NCBI GenBank assembly: GCA_025603075.1
Contig: MU626259.1
Coordinates: forward strand, 251,920 to 315,919
Direction: 5' to 3'
DNA: 64,000 nucleotides
DNA from: Neoconidiobolus thromboides FSU 785
Taxonomy: Eukaryota > Entomophthoromycota > Entomophthoromycetes > Entomophthorales > Neoconidiobolaceae
Below are positions 1 to 12,673 of the stretch, piece by piece. The notes under the pieces were generated by a model. That model had not been told where the DNA came from, made no database searches, and saw nothing but the letters and a program-made list of their open reading frames with translations. A program made the position numbers and the translations under genes. The stretch's first letter is position 1; each line of letters opens with the position of its first letter.

Positions 1-753
1 ACCCCACCAGATCAATTTTTTCATCATTTAAACAAAAGATTTGATTCCAATCTTTATCGTACTTTATCTCATTCTGCTAAAGTTATTCGTAATAATAGAC
101 CAACATCTACAACAAATGATAGTTTAAATGAAACTATATCAAATGAACCACAAGACACTTTAGCAACTTCACCTTATGTAACTCCATATAATGGTTCATC
201 ATTAGCTAGTATTTCTGAAGCTTTTGGAGATTTGGAATTAAATGAAGATTATTCTAACAATAAAGAAACTTTCTTACCTGATGAAAGTAATAGTTCTTTA
301 CCAAAAGCATCTCAATTAGTCAAAGTATTTGCAGAGATATCGCATATCTCATCCCCATCAAGAGAAACGTCTCCATTTAATACACCACGTATGAATGAAT
401 ATGATAGATTAACTCAAATATCATTAGATGAAATACCAGAAGATATTGATGAAGAGCTTTGGTTAGAATTAAATGAGCCATCTGAAATTGTTAATCCATC
501 TTCATTGGTTAATAAAACACATGCAGTAGGTAGTCCAAGCAGTGAAAATAGTAGTGAGAATGGTATTTCTATTGGTAGTCTTAAAAGAAATAAATTGAAT
601 AGAAACAGTTCTAATCCATTAAGTGTGGAAACTAAATTTATTTCAGTTCAAGATGGAGAAGTTATTTGTTCACCTCAACCAACGGATCCAATGACGTCTG
701 AGTTTCATACTCATCATAGGCAACTTAGAAGAACTCCATCTCATAACCAGTAA
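1..753 (+). CDS. 3' end of an unrecognised gene (partial)
   Basis: The frame is open from the first base of the window to a TAA at 751-753, so this is the C-terminal part (at least 250 residues) of a gene that starts upstream. No ATG should be imposed; the piece is best read as a terminal exon. The protein is polar and low in complexity, rich in Ser, Asn, Glu and Thr-Pro or Ser-Pro pairs, with one acidic stretch (DEIPEDIDEELWLELNE). It looks like a disordered regulatory tail. I recognise no domain and give no function. Codon use is AT-rich like the neighbours. Confidence 0.6.
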   Translation, partial: TPPDQFFHHLNKRFDSNLYRTLSHSAKVIRNNRPTSTTNDSLNETISNEPQDTLATSPYVTPYNGSSLASISEAFGDLELNEDYSNNKETFLPDESNSSLPKASQLVKVFAEISHISSPSRETSPFNTPRMNEYDRLTQISLDEIPEDIDEELWLELNEPSEIVNPSSLVNKTHAVGSPSSENSSENGISIGSLKRNKLNRNSSNPLSVETKFISVQDGEVICSPQPTDPMTSEFHTHHRQLRRTPSHNQ

Positions 754-1187
754 ATGAAAGGAAGGTTTAAATGTTTGGAGAAATACTTGAATTGATTTTG
801 AAGAATTATTGTATCAATAAAATGAAACAAAATCTTATTTTTTTAAATGAAACATTTATTGAGTGACTTTTTCTTGGTTTAATATTGGTTTAAGAATTTG
901 GTTAAATAGTAAAGTATATCATGCGTTTTTATTATATTGAGTAGTTTTTAAGTAATGTTAATCTTTTAAAATTGTTTAAACTTGGAATTTTAAAAAAAGA
1001 ATATTTTAAAGATTGAAATAAATGAAATCATAATAATAATAAAAAATAACTTGTTTTAATAAATAATACAGTAACATTTGTAACCTTTTCAAAACTTTCT
1101 ATTATCCCCTCTCATTCATACAATCTTTATCGTATATTTCATTTTTTTCAGAGTCCTTTTATCCCATAAACTTATTCTTCTCCCTCT
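754..1187. other. AT-rich convergent intergenic region
   Basis: This interval separates the 3' ends of two converging genes. It is A/T-dominated with several AATAAA-like runs (for example near 1016-1026) that could serve 3'-end formation on either strand. I see no ORF, RNA gene or repeat in it. Confidence 0.5.
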
Positions 1188-1699
1188 TCATTTTTCTTTT
1201 AGTCTTTTTTCCATCATCATAAAAGCATCCATACCTGGATCTCCTTTTTCTTCTACTTTTAAATCTTCTGGTATTGACATTCCCCTTTCTTTTAACTGGT
1301 TGATATATTTTTTTTTCAATTCATTATAAGCATCTAAATCTTGTTGATAAACATCTAATACACTAAAAAGAAAAAGTCAAGCTTAGTTTTGATTTCTTTT
1401 AAAATATAGATAATTGAATGCAAATCAAAACTTACCATATGGCACAACCACTATTTTATAAATTGGGATAAGATGAATATAAACAGAATGATTAATAAAT
1501 TCTCTTATATTAAGATTTATTTATAATATTCTTACCTCATACAACATAGTTCTGGTGGTGGTGGTTCTGGTTTTGAAGGTAATTTTATTAAAGGCTCGAA
1601 ATCTAGTTTAATAGCTTCTCTTAATAACATTCTACTTGAATGATAACTAACTTGTTGAATTTTTAATGTTCTATTTATTAAATGTAACACTTGGCGCAT
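1188..1699 (-). CDS. OXLD1-like protein with oxidoreductase-like domain, mitochondrial
   Basis: A spliced gene of 117 codons. Exons on the minus strand are 1536-1699, 1436-1450 (a 15-nt micro-exon) and 1188-1362, joined by GT-AG introns of 85 and 73 nt with consistent phase. The joined protein carries PPPPELCC followed by M-SGCAICV-LDVY, which fits the Oxidored-like N-terminal family consensus (a proline run, CC, SGC, CV, then an aromatic). The SGCAIC part is encoded largely by the micro-exon. The N-terminus (MRQVLHLINRTLKIQQ) is basic and hydrophobic and looks like a mitochondrial presequence. The C-terminal half is charged and helical. The family is little characterised; human OXLD1 is mitochondrial. 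The start is the only in-frame ATG upstream of the motif. Confidence 0.8.
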
Positions 1700-1996
1700 G
1701 TTTTGTGAGTTTTTTCTAATGAGGATGTGATGTTTGGTTTAATAAAAAAGATAACCTTTTTTTTTGAGTTTTGATATTTATGTAATTTTCGAAGTTTAAA
1801 CACCAATGATTTTTAATCAAAAAATTACTAATCCAACAAAAAATCTTGCTTCTTTAAAACTTTTGTTCGTTTTCTAAACAAATTTAAAATTTAAAAAAAT
1901 TCAGTCAAATAACTGAAACAAAAACATTCTCAAAATCAACATTCAAAAATCAAAGAATTTATTAACAAAAACAACAAGAAAATTAGAAATCAATTA

Positions 1997-3007
1997 TTAA
2001 ACAACTGGATCATCCATAGTGTCATCAGTGGATAATTTAGGCATCTCATTATCATCCCTAGGATGTTCACCCGAATTAGGTCTTGTAGGAAAGTATTTAA
2101 ATTTTACATTTAATATAGCAAATGCGCCAAAGAAGACTAAAAACAAACCAATGATAAATAAGATAGCTTTAGTACCTCTATTAGCTCTTAGCTGATCTAA
2201 TGCAGCACCAACAGTATATTTTCCAACATCAATGTCGTCCGAAGAAGCTTTAAACATCAGTATAGCTACCATTAAAAACACACCTGCTCGTCCCAAAAAA
2301 CCAATATGACCCAAAGTCAATACAGTATACTTAATATAATTGGGGTACAGATGCACTTTTAAATCTTTATGAAAAGTAGTAGAAAAAGCAGGAATTAATT
2401 GAGTAATTGTGGCAATCAAAAAAGCAATACCAATAATAATAATACCTGCTCTACCATAAGGAGTTGTATTCCAACAATTTGGAAAGCAATTATCAGAGGT
2501 AGAAACTTCCTGGTTATTTTTATGATAAATATGTAATTTGACCATTACTTGAATAATGTAGCTTAAATAAGACAAATAAACTGCTCCGGATACAAAGGGT
2601 GATAACCGATATTTAAAAAAGTTTTTTTTTCGACTAAATGTTTTATCGGAGCCTTGTCCTGTAGCTGCTTCCCAAAATCGCCATGTAGAATAAAATAATA
2701 AGCCCACACTCATTACAACCAGTAATGGGATACCAATTTGTTGTGCTCCTGCCAATAATATAAACACTGCTTGAGGTGATTCGTTCGATCCAGTACCTTC
2801 AGGCGTGGGCTCATCTAATGCAGAGGCACAACATAAACCTCCCAAAATAGAATAGATCACCCCTTTAGCTGTAAATCCAATTCGACCTAATAATGTGACT
2901 ATCCATCGATGTTTTCTTTTAGTACCTGAAGGCAATAAAAATCGTTTCTTTTTGCTCGCTTCTTCATTAGTATCAATAGTCACTGTAGCAGTATCAGAAT
3001 CTGGCAT
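1997..3007 (-). CDS. DUF1206-family multi-pass membrane protein
   Basis: A single-exon gene of 336 residues. A charged cytosolic N-terminus of about 30 residues is followed by three repeats of a two-helix unit. Each repeat opens with a similar motif: LGRIGFTAKGVIYSILGG (about residue 40), YGRAGIIIIGIAFLI (about 185) and LGHIGFLGRAGVFLM (about 232). This three-fold G-R-x-G pattern is the hallmark of DUF1206 (PF06724), found in bacteria and scattered in fungi. No biochemical role is established. The loop between repeats 1 and 2 has two Cys (CFPNC) on the presumed non-cytosolic side. It is divergent with the lipid-kinase gene across 421 bp. Confidence 0.8.
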   Translation of the reverse strand: MPDSDTATVTIDTNEEASKKKRFLLPSGTKRKHRWIVTLLGRIGFTAKGVIYSILGGLCCASALDEPTPEGTGSNESPQAVFILLAGAQQIGIPLLVVMSVGLLFYSTWRFWEAATGQGSDKTFSRKKNFFKYRLSPFVSGAVYLSYLSYIIQVMVKLHIYHKNNQEVSTSDNCFPNCWNTTPYGRAGIIIIGIAFLIATITQLIPAFSTTFHKDLKVHLYPNYIKYTVLTLGHIGFLGRAGVFLMVAILMFKASSDDIDVGKYTVGAALDQLRANRGTKAILFIIGLFLVFFGAFAILNVKFKYFPTRPNSGEHPRDDNEMPKLSTDDTMDDPVV

Positions 3008-3428
3008 TATTAATATTTATTCAAAATTAAATGTATAATTTAATAATCAAAACTGATTATATTGACTGTTATTTTATATTAAAATCAATGTTTGGTTATT
3101 TTTTATTTAGTAAATGACTCCACAATTACTTCATTTTTATTTGATTTTTAAGGTTAAAAGGGTCTTTTTTAAAAATGATTTCACTGTTTGCTCACTATTT
3201 TTCATGCAAGATCAGCATTATGGGGAGCAAGAATTACTTAATTTAGTAGCTTAGTGGAATTTCAAAAGATTTTAAGTTTAGCTTTAATTTGATAATTGAA
3301 GCTAAAATCAAGTTAATTTAAATTGATTAATATATAAAGTAAAACATCATTTTGGCATCATTTGAAGATATAAACTTATAAAAGGAAACGATTCGGCTAT
3401 TTTAGCTTTTGATAGTTTCTTTATAAAA
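3008..3428. promoter_or_regulatory. Divergent promoter region between DUF1206 and lipid-kinase genes
   Basis: 421 bp between two divergently transcribed genes, so it must hold both promoters. On the plus strand a TATAAAA box at 3377-3383 lies 46 bp upstream of the kinase ATG. On the minus side I see only AT-rich sequence and no clear box. Confidence 0.5.
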
Positions 3429-4757
3429 ATGGTGCATCTAAAAGATATTCAAACTTATATATTTTTATTTGTTAATCCATTAAGTGGAGATCAAAAAGGG
3501 GAAGAGTTAACAGAGTTAAAAATTCAACACTTTCGATTAAAAGAAGACCAAAGTGTTCAAGTCCAAATTTATAGTATTATTAAAGAAGATTGTAAACAAG
3601 AAGGGATTGATTATTTAAAACAACTATTAAAAGTTCGAAAAGAAGGAGATCACAATTTTGTAGTACAAGTTTGGAGTGGTGGAGGTGATGGTACTATTAT
3701 TGGTATTGTGGAAGATTTGTGTAAGAATGAAATCGATTTAAATCAATTAGTATTCTCTTGTTTACCATTTGGTACCGGTAATGATTTTTCACAAGCTTTA
3801 GGATGGGGTAAAACAATCGAAGAAGATAATCTAGTGGGTAGTGATTTAAGTAGTTTAAGTGATTTGATATTGGAAAGAGTAAGGGAAGATAGTAGTAATC
3901 AAATTACCCTAGATTTATGGAATACGGAAGTTAAAGTGGCTGAAGGAGGTTATATTGAAAAAGTAGTCAAGAGTGGCAAAGAAAGTGAGAAGATGCAACA
4001 ATTCGATCGTAATTTTGTAGTTTATTTTGCTTTAGGTGTTCAAGGGTTTGTTGGTTCTGGATTCGAAAAGAATCGTAAGAAATCTCGCTTTTACAACTTT
4101 TTTGTTTATTTTTTTGAATCTTTAAAATGGGTTGCATTCAGGAAATTTCCATCTATCACTAACATCTTAAAATCAATCACTATTAATGATAAAGAAGTAC
4201 TTGTCTGTGAAGACAATAAGAATAATACACCTGTACTAAAGAAGGATATGATTGAAATTATTATACAAAACATACCAAGAGTTTGGTCTATGGATATTGA
4301 TCTTTGGAAAGATGCTGAAAATAGTAAAGATAAGGCTAGAGTAATTCAAAATCCAAGTGGTCCAGTTGATTCTAATAATTGGAGTAATCAAACTTGTAGT
4401 GATAATAAAATTGAAGTGATGGCAATTCGATCTATGAGACATTATATCAAATTAGTAAGTAACAAAAGTAAAGAAAAAGTAATGCGGCTTGGTCAATTTG
4501 AAAATGAAGTAGTATTTAACTTTCATGATCCTTGTGATGCTAAGATGCCTGAAAGAAACTCATTTCGTAAATTCTTTAGGAAAGATGTGTTTTCAAAAGA
4601 GGAATGGTTGACTTACTGTATGATTGATGGCGAGTTTTATAAGTTATTTAAACCACTTGAAATTAAATTCAAACCTTTTATTAAGTTAAACATTATTGGA
4701 TCAACTTACGAAAAATCAAGAGTTGTTAGGGATGGATTGAATAAGAGTAAACGTTAA
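3429..4757 (+). CDS. Diacylglycerol-kinase-family lipid kinase
   Basis: An intronless gene of 442 residues. The N-terminal catalytic domain has the family landmarks: FVNPLSG (about residue 14), the glycine-rich nucleotide loop GGGDGT at 84-89 in VWSGGGDGTI, and LPFGTGNDFSQALGWG (about 115-130), a diacylglycerol-kinase signature. The second half contains the accessory-domain pattern ALGVQGFVGSGF (about 200) and a conserved SMDIDLW-type stretch. There are no C1 zinc fingers, EF hands or transmembrane segments, so this is a compact soluble enzyme expected to phosphorylate diacylglycerol to phosphatidic acid. Ceramide or sphingoid substrates cannot be excluded, but the GTGNDFSQALGWG motif favours DAG kinase. 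Confidence 0.85.
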   Translation: MVHLKDIQTYIFLFVNPLSGDQKGEELTELKIQHFRLKEDQSVQVQIYSIIKEDCKQEGIDYLKQLLKVRKEGDHNFVVQVWSGGGDGTIIGIVEDLCKNEIDLNQLVFSCLPFGTGNDFSQALGWGKTIEEDNLVGSDLSSLSDLILERVREDSSNQITLDLWNTEVKVAEGGYIEKVVKSGKESEKMQQFDRNFVVYFALGVQGFVGSGFEKNRKKSRFYNFFVYFFESLKWVAFRKFPSITNILKSITINDKEVLVCEDNKNNTPVLKKDMIEIIIQNIPRVWSMDIDLWKDAENSKDKARVIQNPSGPVDSNNWSNQTCSDNKIEVMAIRSMRHYIKLVSNKSKEKVMRLGQFENEVVFNFHDPCDAKMPERNSFRKFFRKDVFSKEEWLTYCMIDGEFYKLFKPLEIKFKPFIKLNIIGSTYEKSRVVRDGLNKSKR

Positions 4758-5061
4758 TTGTTGGTTGTTGATTTGTTATATATCTTATACATGAATTCTA
4801 TGTATATGTTATGATTATGCTATTTTATAAAGATTAATTAAATAAATATATATTGCTTTTTTTTTGAATATTGTTATAATTTATTTTTGGTTTATTTTAA
4901 CTTATTTAAATATAATGAATGATAAGAAAAGAACTTGATAATGTTTATATAATGTTTTATTAAATAATGTTTATTTATATTATATCAGAATAATAATCTA
5001 TAGATTAAGTTGTTAAATTAAATAGTATAATGAGTATTGAGTATAAATTGAAAATGAAAAT
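4758..5061. other. Convergent AT-rich spacer
   Basis: 304 bp between converging genes. It has a T-run at 4858-4865 and poly(A)-signal-like AATAAA motifs. No gene or repeat is seen. Confidence 0.4.
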
Positions 5062-7578
5062 TTAGTTTTTAAATTCTTTAGATAAAAATTGATTAATAGA
5101 GATATCTGTAGCTTTACGAATAGGTGGTAATACTGGTATTGGTTCTAATAGTTGATTTTTATGACTCTTATCATTACTACTTCCTGATTCTTTATTCGAT
5201 GTCCCAGTAGTAGTGGATGTTGTTGTATTATTTGAAGTATTATATTTATCACCAATAATATTATCAAAGCCTTCTAGTAATAGTTGAGAACTTAAAGAAG
5301 TACCAATTCCTTTTTTCATTCCTTTCTTTTTCATTCTGTACTTTTTGACACTTCCTTCTTTAATACTATTCTTTTTCTTATGAGTTCCATTGTTTAATTC
5401 CATTTTCTTTTTAATACTTTTTAAATGTCTTCTTCTATACGGTATAAAATCCTTTAATTCATTTTCATAATTAATGGCTACTGGTTTAACATTCCCTACA
5501 CTTAATGAAATTGTTTCTTTACTTACTCCAATATCCCTTCTCCCCTCTTTTTGTGTCTCAGTATCATGAACTTTAATTGAAGGTAATTTATCCATAGTAA
5601 CACCTTCTTTACTAATTTTTTGATTTAATACTGCTTTTTCTGGTGGAATAAATTGAACTACTACATCACCTTGACATCTATCTTTTGGAGAAACAGATTT
5701 AGTTAAATAAGAATGAGCTGTTTGAGGAGAAGAATTAGGTAATGAAGCTTTATCTTCGGATAAATTAGTAGTAATATTAGTATTTAAATAATGAGAGTGA
5801 TTTAAATTTTTAAAATCAGTAACTTGACTGGATGGACTGGTATTTTTAGTATCAAATTTGGACTGTAGGTTACTACTATTATTAGAAATGTTAAATATAC
5901 TTCCTTTGGATTTATAATTCACTGGAACTGAATTACTAGTGGTTGTTCGCTGATCACTTTTATTACTTTTATTACTGGAATTCGTACTATTACTGGGTCG
6001 ACTAGTCATAGATTGACTTTCAATAAATTTAGTAAAATAAGGGAATTTATTAAATTGAAATTGATGAATTGTAGTTGGTTGCAATTGTTGTGATGGTGCT
6101 GAATAATGAGTATGATGTGTAGTTGCAGCGCTATTATTCATTGTATTCGTTGTTGTTGTAGGTAATATCATTGTGCCATGATCTAAAGTAGATAAATGTA
6201 ATGATTTTTTAATATCATTAGATTTTAATATGGGATCAGAGTTTGTTATAGATAATTTTAATTCATGTTGACTTGTTGTATCACACCAGATAGGCTGAGT
6301 TAATACTGAAACTGGTTTAAAAAATGAATATTTAGAAGAATTATTACTTCCTGGATCATCACTAATTAATCTCTCTCGATTTAAATATTTATGTAATTTA
6401 TATAATATCAAGGCTAATAATAATAAAAATAACAATATCCCCAACATTAGACAGAAGCCTATAATTACTTTTAAAGTATTACTGATATCAGAATGTTTAA
6501 GCGGAACTGTATTATAAATATATTCTTTTGTTAATTTCAATTGATTTAAATTTACTAGATTAGTAATTGAATAATTGAAGGAAGTAAATTGATTTTGACC
6601 AAAAGAGTATAATAAATAATTATTAAATAGTACAGCACAACCTCTAAAAGAACCAATAAAATCTTCCATAATTAAAGATTCATATTCAAATGTCATCAAA
6701 TTTAATATTAATATTTCTTTAGAATATTCAATATCTTTTAAATTAGTGCCGTTAATTCCAGTACTTCCACCTACAATTAAAATAGTACTATTATCGTAAA
6801 CTAAGCTACGATGACCATATCGAATAGTGGGTATTTTACCTGATAACGTTACATTATACCATAATTTATTATTTAAATCATAAACACGCACATTATCCCA
6901 GGGATAAGGTATTAACGTAATTGGATTAATACCACCAATAACATACATTTTATTATCAATTATATTCGATGTATGTAAAAAAGAAGGTAAACCTGGCATC
7001 ATATTGTCAACCATCCATTCTTTATCATTATATTTATAGACGTTCGGATTGGAATAAATTGTGTTGTTAGAATATTGAGTCATACCGCCATATAACAAAT
7101 AATCATTGGAAGCTGTAGTTACTAAAGTACCATATGCCAAAGAATGATTTAATATGGGCAAATCAATATCATTATTATTTATATCATTATTATTAATTAT
7201 TGTAGTAAAATTATTTGTTTTTGTATCAAATACTTTAAATTGATTATTTGTGGATTGATTTAAACCACCTAATAAATAAATAAAATCTTCATTGACAGTA
7301 GATTGAGGATATAATATTGGTTCTGCAGTAATAAAATTAGATTGTATTTGTTTCCATGGAGCTTTGTTTAATAAAGTCAAATTAAAAGATTCATTTAAAT
7401 CTAAATATCTTATAGCTATACTTTGAGAAGAATGTTCCCCTTCTCCTAAAGTCATATCTTTTCCACCTAAATAATATAATCGAGAACCTATCAAATTACA
7501 CTCACCTCCATAAATATTGGTGTTAATGATATCGCTAGCTAAAAGACAATGATAAAATAATAAAAAATAAAAAATCAT
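5062..7578 (-). CDS. Kelch-repeat type I membrane protein with long disordered tail
   Basis: A single-exon gene of 838 residues. A short hydrophobic signal peptide (residues 1-14) precedes a lumenal or extracellular kelch beta-propeller at about 20-345, seen as repeated YLLGG, YLLYGG, YVIGG and ILIVGG strands with downstream aromatic residues. A single strong transmembrane helix lies at about 369-394 (VIIGFCLMLGILLFLLLLA). The cytosolic tail of over 400 residues is rich in Ser, Asn and Thr, followed by a basic Lys-rich block (about 715-775). Several N-glycosylation sequons lie in the propeller. This architecture is common in early-diverging fungi, where such proteins are often annotated only as galactose oxidase or kelch. 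A surface or polarity sensor role is plausible but is inference. Confidence 0.8.
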   Translation of the reverse strand: MIFYFLLFYHCLLASDIINTNIYGGECNLIGSRLYYLGGKDMTLGEGEHSSQSIAIRYLDLNESFNLTLLNKAPWKQIQSNFITAEPILYPQSTVNEDFIYLLGGLNQSTNNQFKVFDTKTNNFTTIINNNDINNNDIDLPILNHSLAYGTLVTTASNDYLLYGGMTQYSNNTIYSNPNVYKYNDKEWMVDNMMPGLPSFLHTSNIIDNKMYVIGGINPITLIPYPWDNVRVYDLNNKLWYNVTLSGKIPTIRYGHRSLVYDNSTILIVGGSTGINGTNLKDIEYSKEILILNLMTFEYESLIMEDFIGSFRGCAVLFNNYLLYSFGQNQFTSFNYSITNLVNLNQLKLTKEYIYNTVPLKHSDISNTLKVIIGFCLMLGILLFLLLLALILYKLHKYLNRERLISDDPGSNNSSKYSFFKPVSVLTQPIWCDTTSQHELKLSITNSDPILKSNDIKKSLHLSTLDHGTMILPTTTTNTMNNSAATTHHTHYSAPSQQLQPTTIHQFQFNKFPYFTKFIESQSMTSRPSNSTNSSNKSNKSDQRTTTSNSVPVNYKSKGSIFNISNNSSNLQSKFDTKNTSPSSQVTDFKNLNHSHYLNTNITTNLSEDKASLPNSSPQTAHSYLTKSVSPKDRCQGDVVVQFIPPEKAVLNQKISKEGVTMDKLPSIKVHDTETQKEGRRDIGVSKETISLSVGNVKPVAINYENELKDFIPYRRRHLKSIKKKMELNNGTHKKKNSIKEGSVKKYRMKKKGMKKGIGTSLSSQLLLEGFDNIIGDKYNTSNNTTTSTTTGTSNKESGSSNDKSHKNQLLEPIPVLPPIRKATDISINQFLSKEFKN

Positions 7579-8607
7579 GAAAGGTAATGAAACATAGATA
7601 ATGATTTTTTGATTTTTTTTTGTAAAATAATAATTGTTTTATTTAATAGCCCCCGTTTACATTACTCTCTCTTAAACACTCTTTTACTTAACTCTCTCTT
7701 TTTTTTTGAGTTTTTGTTAAATCTTGTTTTTGAAAAAAAATCAGACTTGCTGATTCGCTCGTTGATGTGATGAAACTACCTTGGTGGAAATTTTTATGAT
7801 GATTTTGTCAAATTAGAATCAGAGCAGAAATTTCCGAAATTTATAGAGGTTGTGTTCAATTTCTTTAAAATGTTGAGAATTTATAGAAATTTCGGTAAAA
7901 ATTACTTAATTTTAGTGTTTTCATTTATTAATTACTAATACAAATACCCAAACTATCTATAGCTCAATTAATATTAATATATTGGTAGAATAACTAATAA
8001 AATTCAAACAATAGGAGTCCTAAAATTTCTTAATATCAATGTCTATACTAGTTCTTTTCATAAATAGTCTTAAATTGCTCTTTTTTAAAATAGGGAGGGT
8101 TACTAGCTACAACCATAATTTTAACTTTTCTAGCACATATTTTTTTTGATCAGAAATTATTTTAATAAAGAGTCTAATATTTTATTCCAGTTTTTTTACT
8201 ATTGCAATTATATACCCCTACCAATATTTCTAAATGAGAATTCAGATAATTATTAAAATATCTAATAATAGGTTAATACACAAATTCATGACTAATAATA
8301 TGAACATTGAATTTTCAAGCTTGATGAGATAATAGCCTGAATAGCATCAAAAAATCATGGAATTTTTTTATGAATCATGCTTCATCATGCTAGAAAGCAT
8401 ATTATCATTGATTTAAATTAAACGTGAATAAATTTCAAAAATTGTAATTATAATCATTTAATAGTTTGAATAATGGGGCTAGAAATAAATAAGCAAAAGC
8501 TTAAAATAAGAATGGTAACAAAATCAAAATTTTTATTCCCGTTTAGTTAGATCCAGCAACAAAAACCATGCTAAAACTAGTAACATTTTAAAATTTTAGA
8601 ATCAACT

Positions 8608-8614
8608 TGAGTCA
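8608..8614. promoter_or_regulatory. Gcn4/CpcA-type TGAGTCA site
   Basis: A perfect TGAGTCA heptamer about 350 bp upstream of the homocitrate synthase ATG. This matches the consensus bound by Gcn4/CpcA bZIP proteins in general amino-acid control, which is known to cover lysine synthesis genes. One 7-mer in AT-rich DNA can occur by chance, so the role is inferred from position and the regulated pathway. Confidence 0.4.
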
Positions 8615-8815
8615 TCTTTTATCGACCCAAAGATAGATAATCAATATCAATCAAAATCATCTAATTGGTCACTGTAGCACCAAATCATTGACAAATTAAT
8701 TTCAACACATTGAGTTATAGTCAATTGTCTATATTTAGTTACTAGCACATTAATTTTGTATAATGTAGTATAGTAAATGAGGGGGTAAACATTGGAGTAG
8801 CTTGTGGATAAAAAG

Positions 8816-8823
8816 TATAAATA
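8816..8823 (+). promoter_or_regulatory. TATA box of homocitrate synthase gene
   Basis: TATAAATA lies 139 bp upstream of the ATG in a locally less AT-monotonous context (AAAAGTATAAATAGCTGG). It is a good fit to the TATA consensus. Confidence 0.5.
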
Positions 8824-8961
8824 GCTGGTTTATTTTATTTATGGTTTATTGAATTTTTTTTAAAAAAGTTTTTATATTTTTTTAATATCTATATATTATT
8901 ACTCTATATTTCTATATATTACAATTTATCATCTCCTTATAAATTAAACTAAATAAAAAAA

Positions 8962-10401
<1,440 letters not shown>

Positions 10402-11420
10402 AGGAAGTGAAGTAGAGTCAATGTTATAATAAATATCTATATATTTATTGGGTGTTTTAGTTATTTTAATTTTACTATATTTAGTTAAAGTTAACTACTT
10501 TTTTGGTTTAAATTGTTCTTGAAGTTAAAAATAGGTAGTTAATAAAGGTTTTTTAGTTATTCTTGAAATATGTTTCTATCAATTTGTAAAATCGATTCAA
10601 AAATCCATATTTTAGTAAACGAGCGACAAATAATCCTTCTTTTTTATGAAAATTAAAGCCTTAAAACAGAGTATGTATATCCAAATGGCAACACAATAAA
10701 GCACTTGAAGTTATAACAATAAGCTGTAGTCAAAAAGATGCAAAACAATGTCCTTAAGGGACCTATGTAAGGTATAGAATAAAACTAAAGTCAACAAACA
10801 ACAATGATAATTTATATTTTTTGTTAAATCAATCATTTCACTTTTATTTGAGGTCGATTTAAAATTAATAAGATACATGGCCGTCAAGTACAATGAAATA
10901 AATTGAATCTTTTATAAAATTTGTAATGTTAGCTCTAAAATGTAGAGTTTTGTTTTTAAAAATACATACTAAACTAGAGGGCTAATAATGGGTTTATTTG
11001 TGAAGAAACATTCTTGAATTGAAACAATATCTATAAACGAGTAAGAACATTAAAAATAAGAAATATTTATTGATAAGAACCTGAGGTCCAAGAAATATTT
11101 GACAATCTGATTTCAAGTCATTGATGGCCCCTTTTAGTCCTTAAAAATGGTCAAACTCTGGTGAATTATTGTCTCATTATGGAACTAAATTAATAAAGGG
11201 AAATTTAAAAGAGCAATGTTGGAACTGAGATGAGAATACATAAAAAGAATAAAAATAAAGCTATAAGTTTATTTTTATTTAAACAATGGTATAAATAAGC
11301 GATCAGGTCTCTTCAACACCTACATGTAATTTAATACTCTATTTTTCAACCTGTTTCCAAGCTTTAATTATATATTTATAAAACTTTACCTACTTTGATG
11401 ATTAGCAATTTTAGGTATTA

Positions 11421-11524
11421 ATATGTGGATATATTTTTTTATTTAATAATTTTTCGAATAATTTTTCCATTCAAATAGCACTTAAGAAATGGAAAAAGTG
11501 ATGAAACCAAAAAAACATCCATAT
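11421..11524 (-). mobile_element. MITE-family copy 1
   Basis: About 104 bp in the reverse orientation of the family, with ends ATATGTGGAT and CATCCATAT. It carries the diagnostic core TTTTTCCATTCAAATAGCAC and GGAAAAAGTGATGAAACC. Diverged at the left end. Noncoding. Confidence 0.75.
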
Positions 11525-12673
11525 GATTCCCTTTTTTGTCAATATACAAAAAGTAGAAACTTTACTATTAATGTATCTTATCTGTCTTGTTTTGTAACAG
11601 TCTGTATATATTAGTGTTTATTAGGATTCATTTATGAAGAAATTAAATCAGACACACTTTACGCTCTTTTTATTTTTATGGTATATATGTATAACTTTAT
11701 GATCATGGTATTACTGTACATGGACTCAGATCCCCCTTCTCCCGAAAATGAACAACGTTCATCAAATGTGTATTTAATTGCTTTTTTTGTTGTTTTGGAT
11801 TTTATTCTTCTAATCTTCCCTTTTGTTCTTATCTTTTCATATATTATACTGTTATTTGATAGTACTTTATCAAAAAAAGTCACAGATAATTGAAAACCCT
11901 TCATAACATCAATTTAAGAACGTTAACAAATATAGTTAGTTTTAAGTTAAGATTTACTTTTTTCTAATTTTAATTAATCAAAAGAAAGAGGTATATAATA
12001 AATACTACGAAATCTATTATTTCAGACACATCTTATAAATGATCACAAGAAGCTTATGATACTAAAGCTAACCTAAAAAGCGATATTTAACCAGCATAAA
12101 TACAAAGGAAAGTCTCTAGATGAGGAGTACTATGGTTAATATACGATAGTTACTGCTGATAGTTTTTATTTTATAGTCTTCCAGTTCATATACTTCTTTC
12201 CCGATCAAAATCTTCTTGATAGTTGTTGATTATAGTAAACTCTGCTTTAGGCACGTATGTTTAAAAATAGATCGAAAAAATAAATGGTAGCTTGGTTTAA
12301 CTATTTAAGTATATCTTTTGGGCACTCATAGGCGACCAAACCTTAATAAATCATCATTTGATTATTTATGAGAATGTTAGGAAAAAGTATATAAAAAGAT
12401 GCAAAAATAGATAAAGATAATTAGCCTCAATATATATATATATTTGATAAATATATATTTGACTCCGTTTCTTCGGTTCCTATATATGGTTTTAATCTCA
12501 ACTTATTTTAATTATTTCTAAATTTTTGTCTAAACCTTTATAAAAACTACAGCTATTCTGATAGTCCAATAATTCTAAGCCTTAGTACTCTTGTCGTTCT
12601 TCTATATTTATGTAGGAAGATGGATAATTTTAAAATGTTTAAAGTTTACACCTATTTCAATGGTGAACTCTCT

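Larger units (their letters stand above)
7579..8961. other. Intergenic region with homocitrate synthase promoter
   Basis: 1.4 kb between two divergent genes. The proximal 400 bp holds a TGAGTCA site (8608-8614) and a TATA box (8816-8823) for the downstream homocitrate synthase gene. The remainder is AT-rich with no ORF, RNA gene or repeat that I can support. Confidence 0.5.

Noticed and set aside
10711-10893. 60-residue minus-strand ORF
   Set aside because: Low-complexity and isolated, with no homologue-like motif.
11659-11904. Overlapping ORFs on both strands (one with a hydrophobic stretch)
   Set aside because: Two antisense frames of 71-81 residues in an AT-rich gene desert. The hydrophobic segment is what T-rich DNA encodes by default; no family resemblance.
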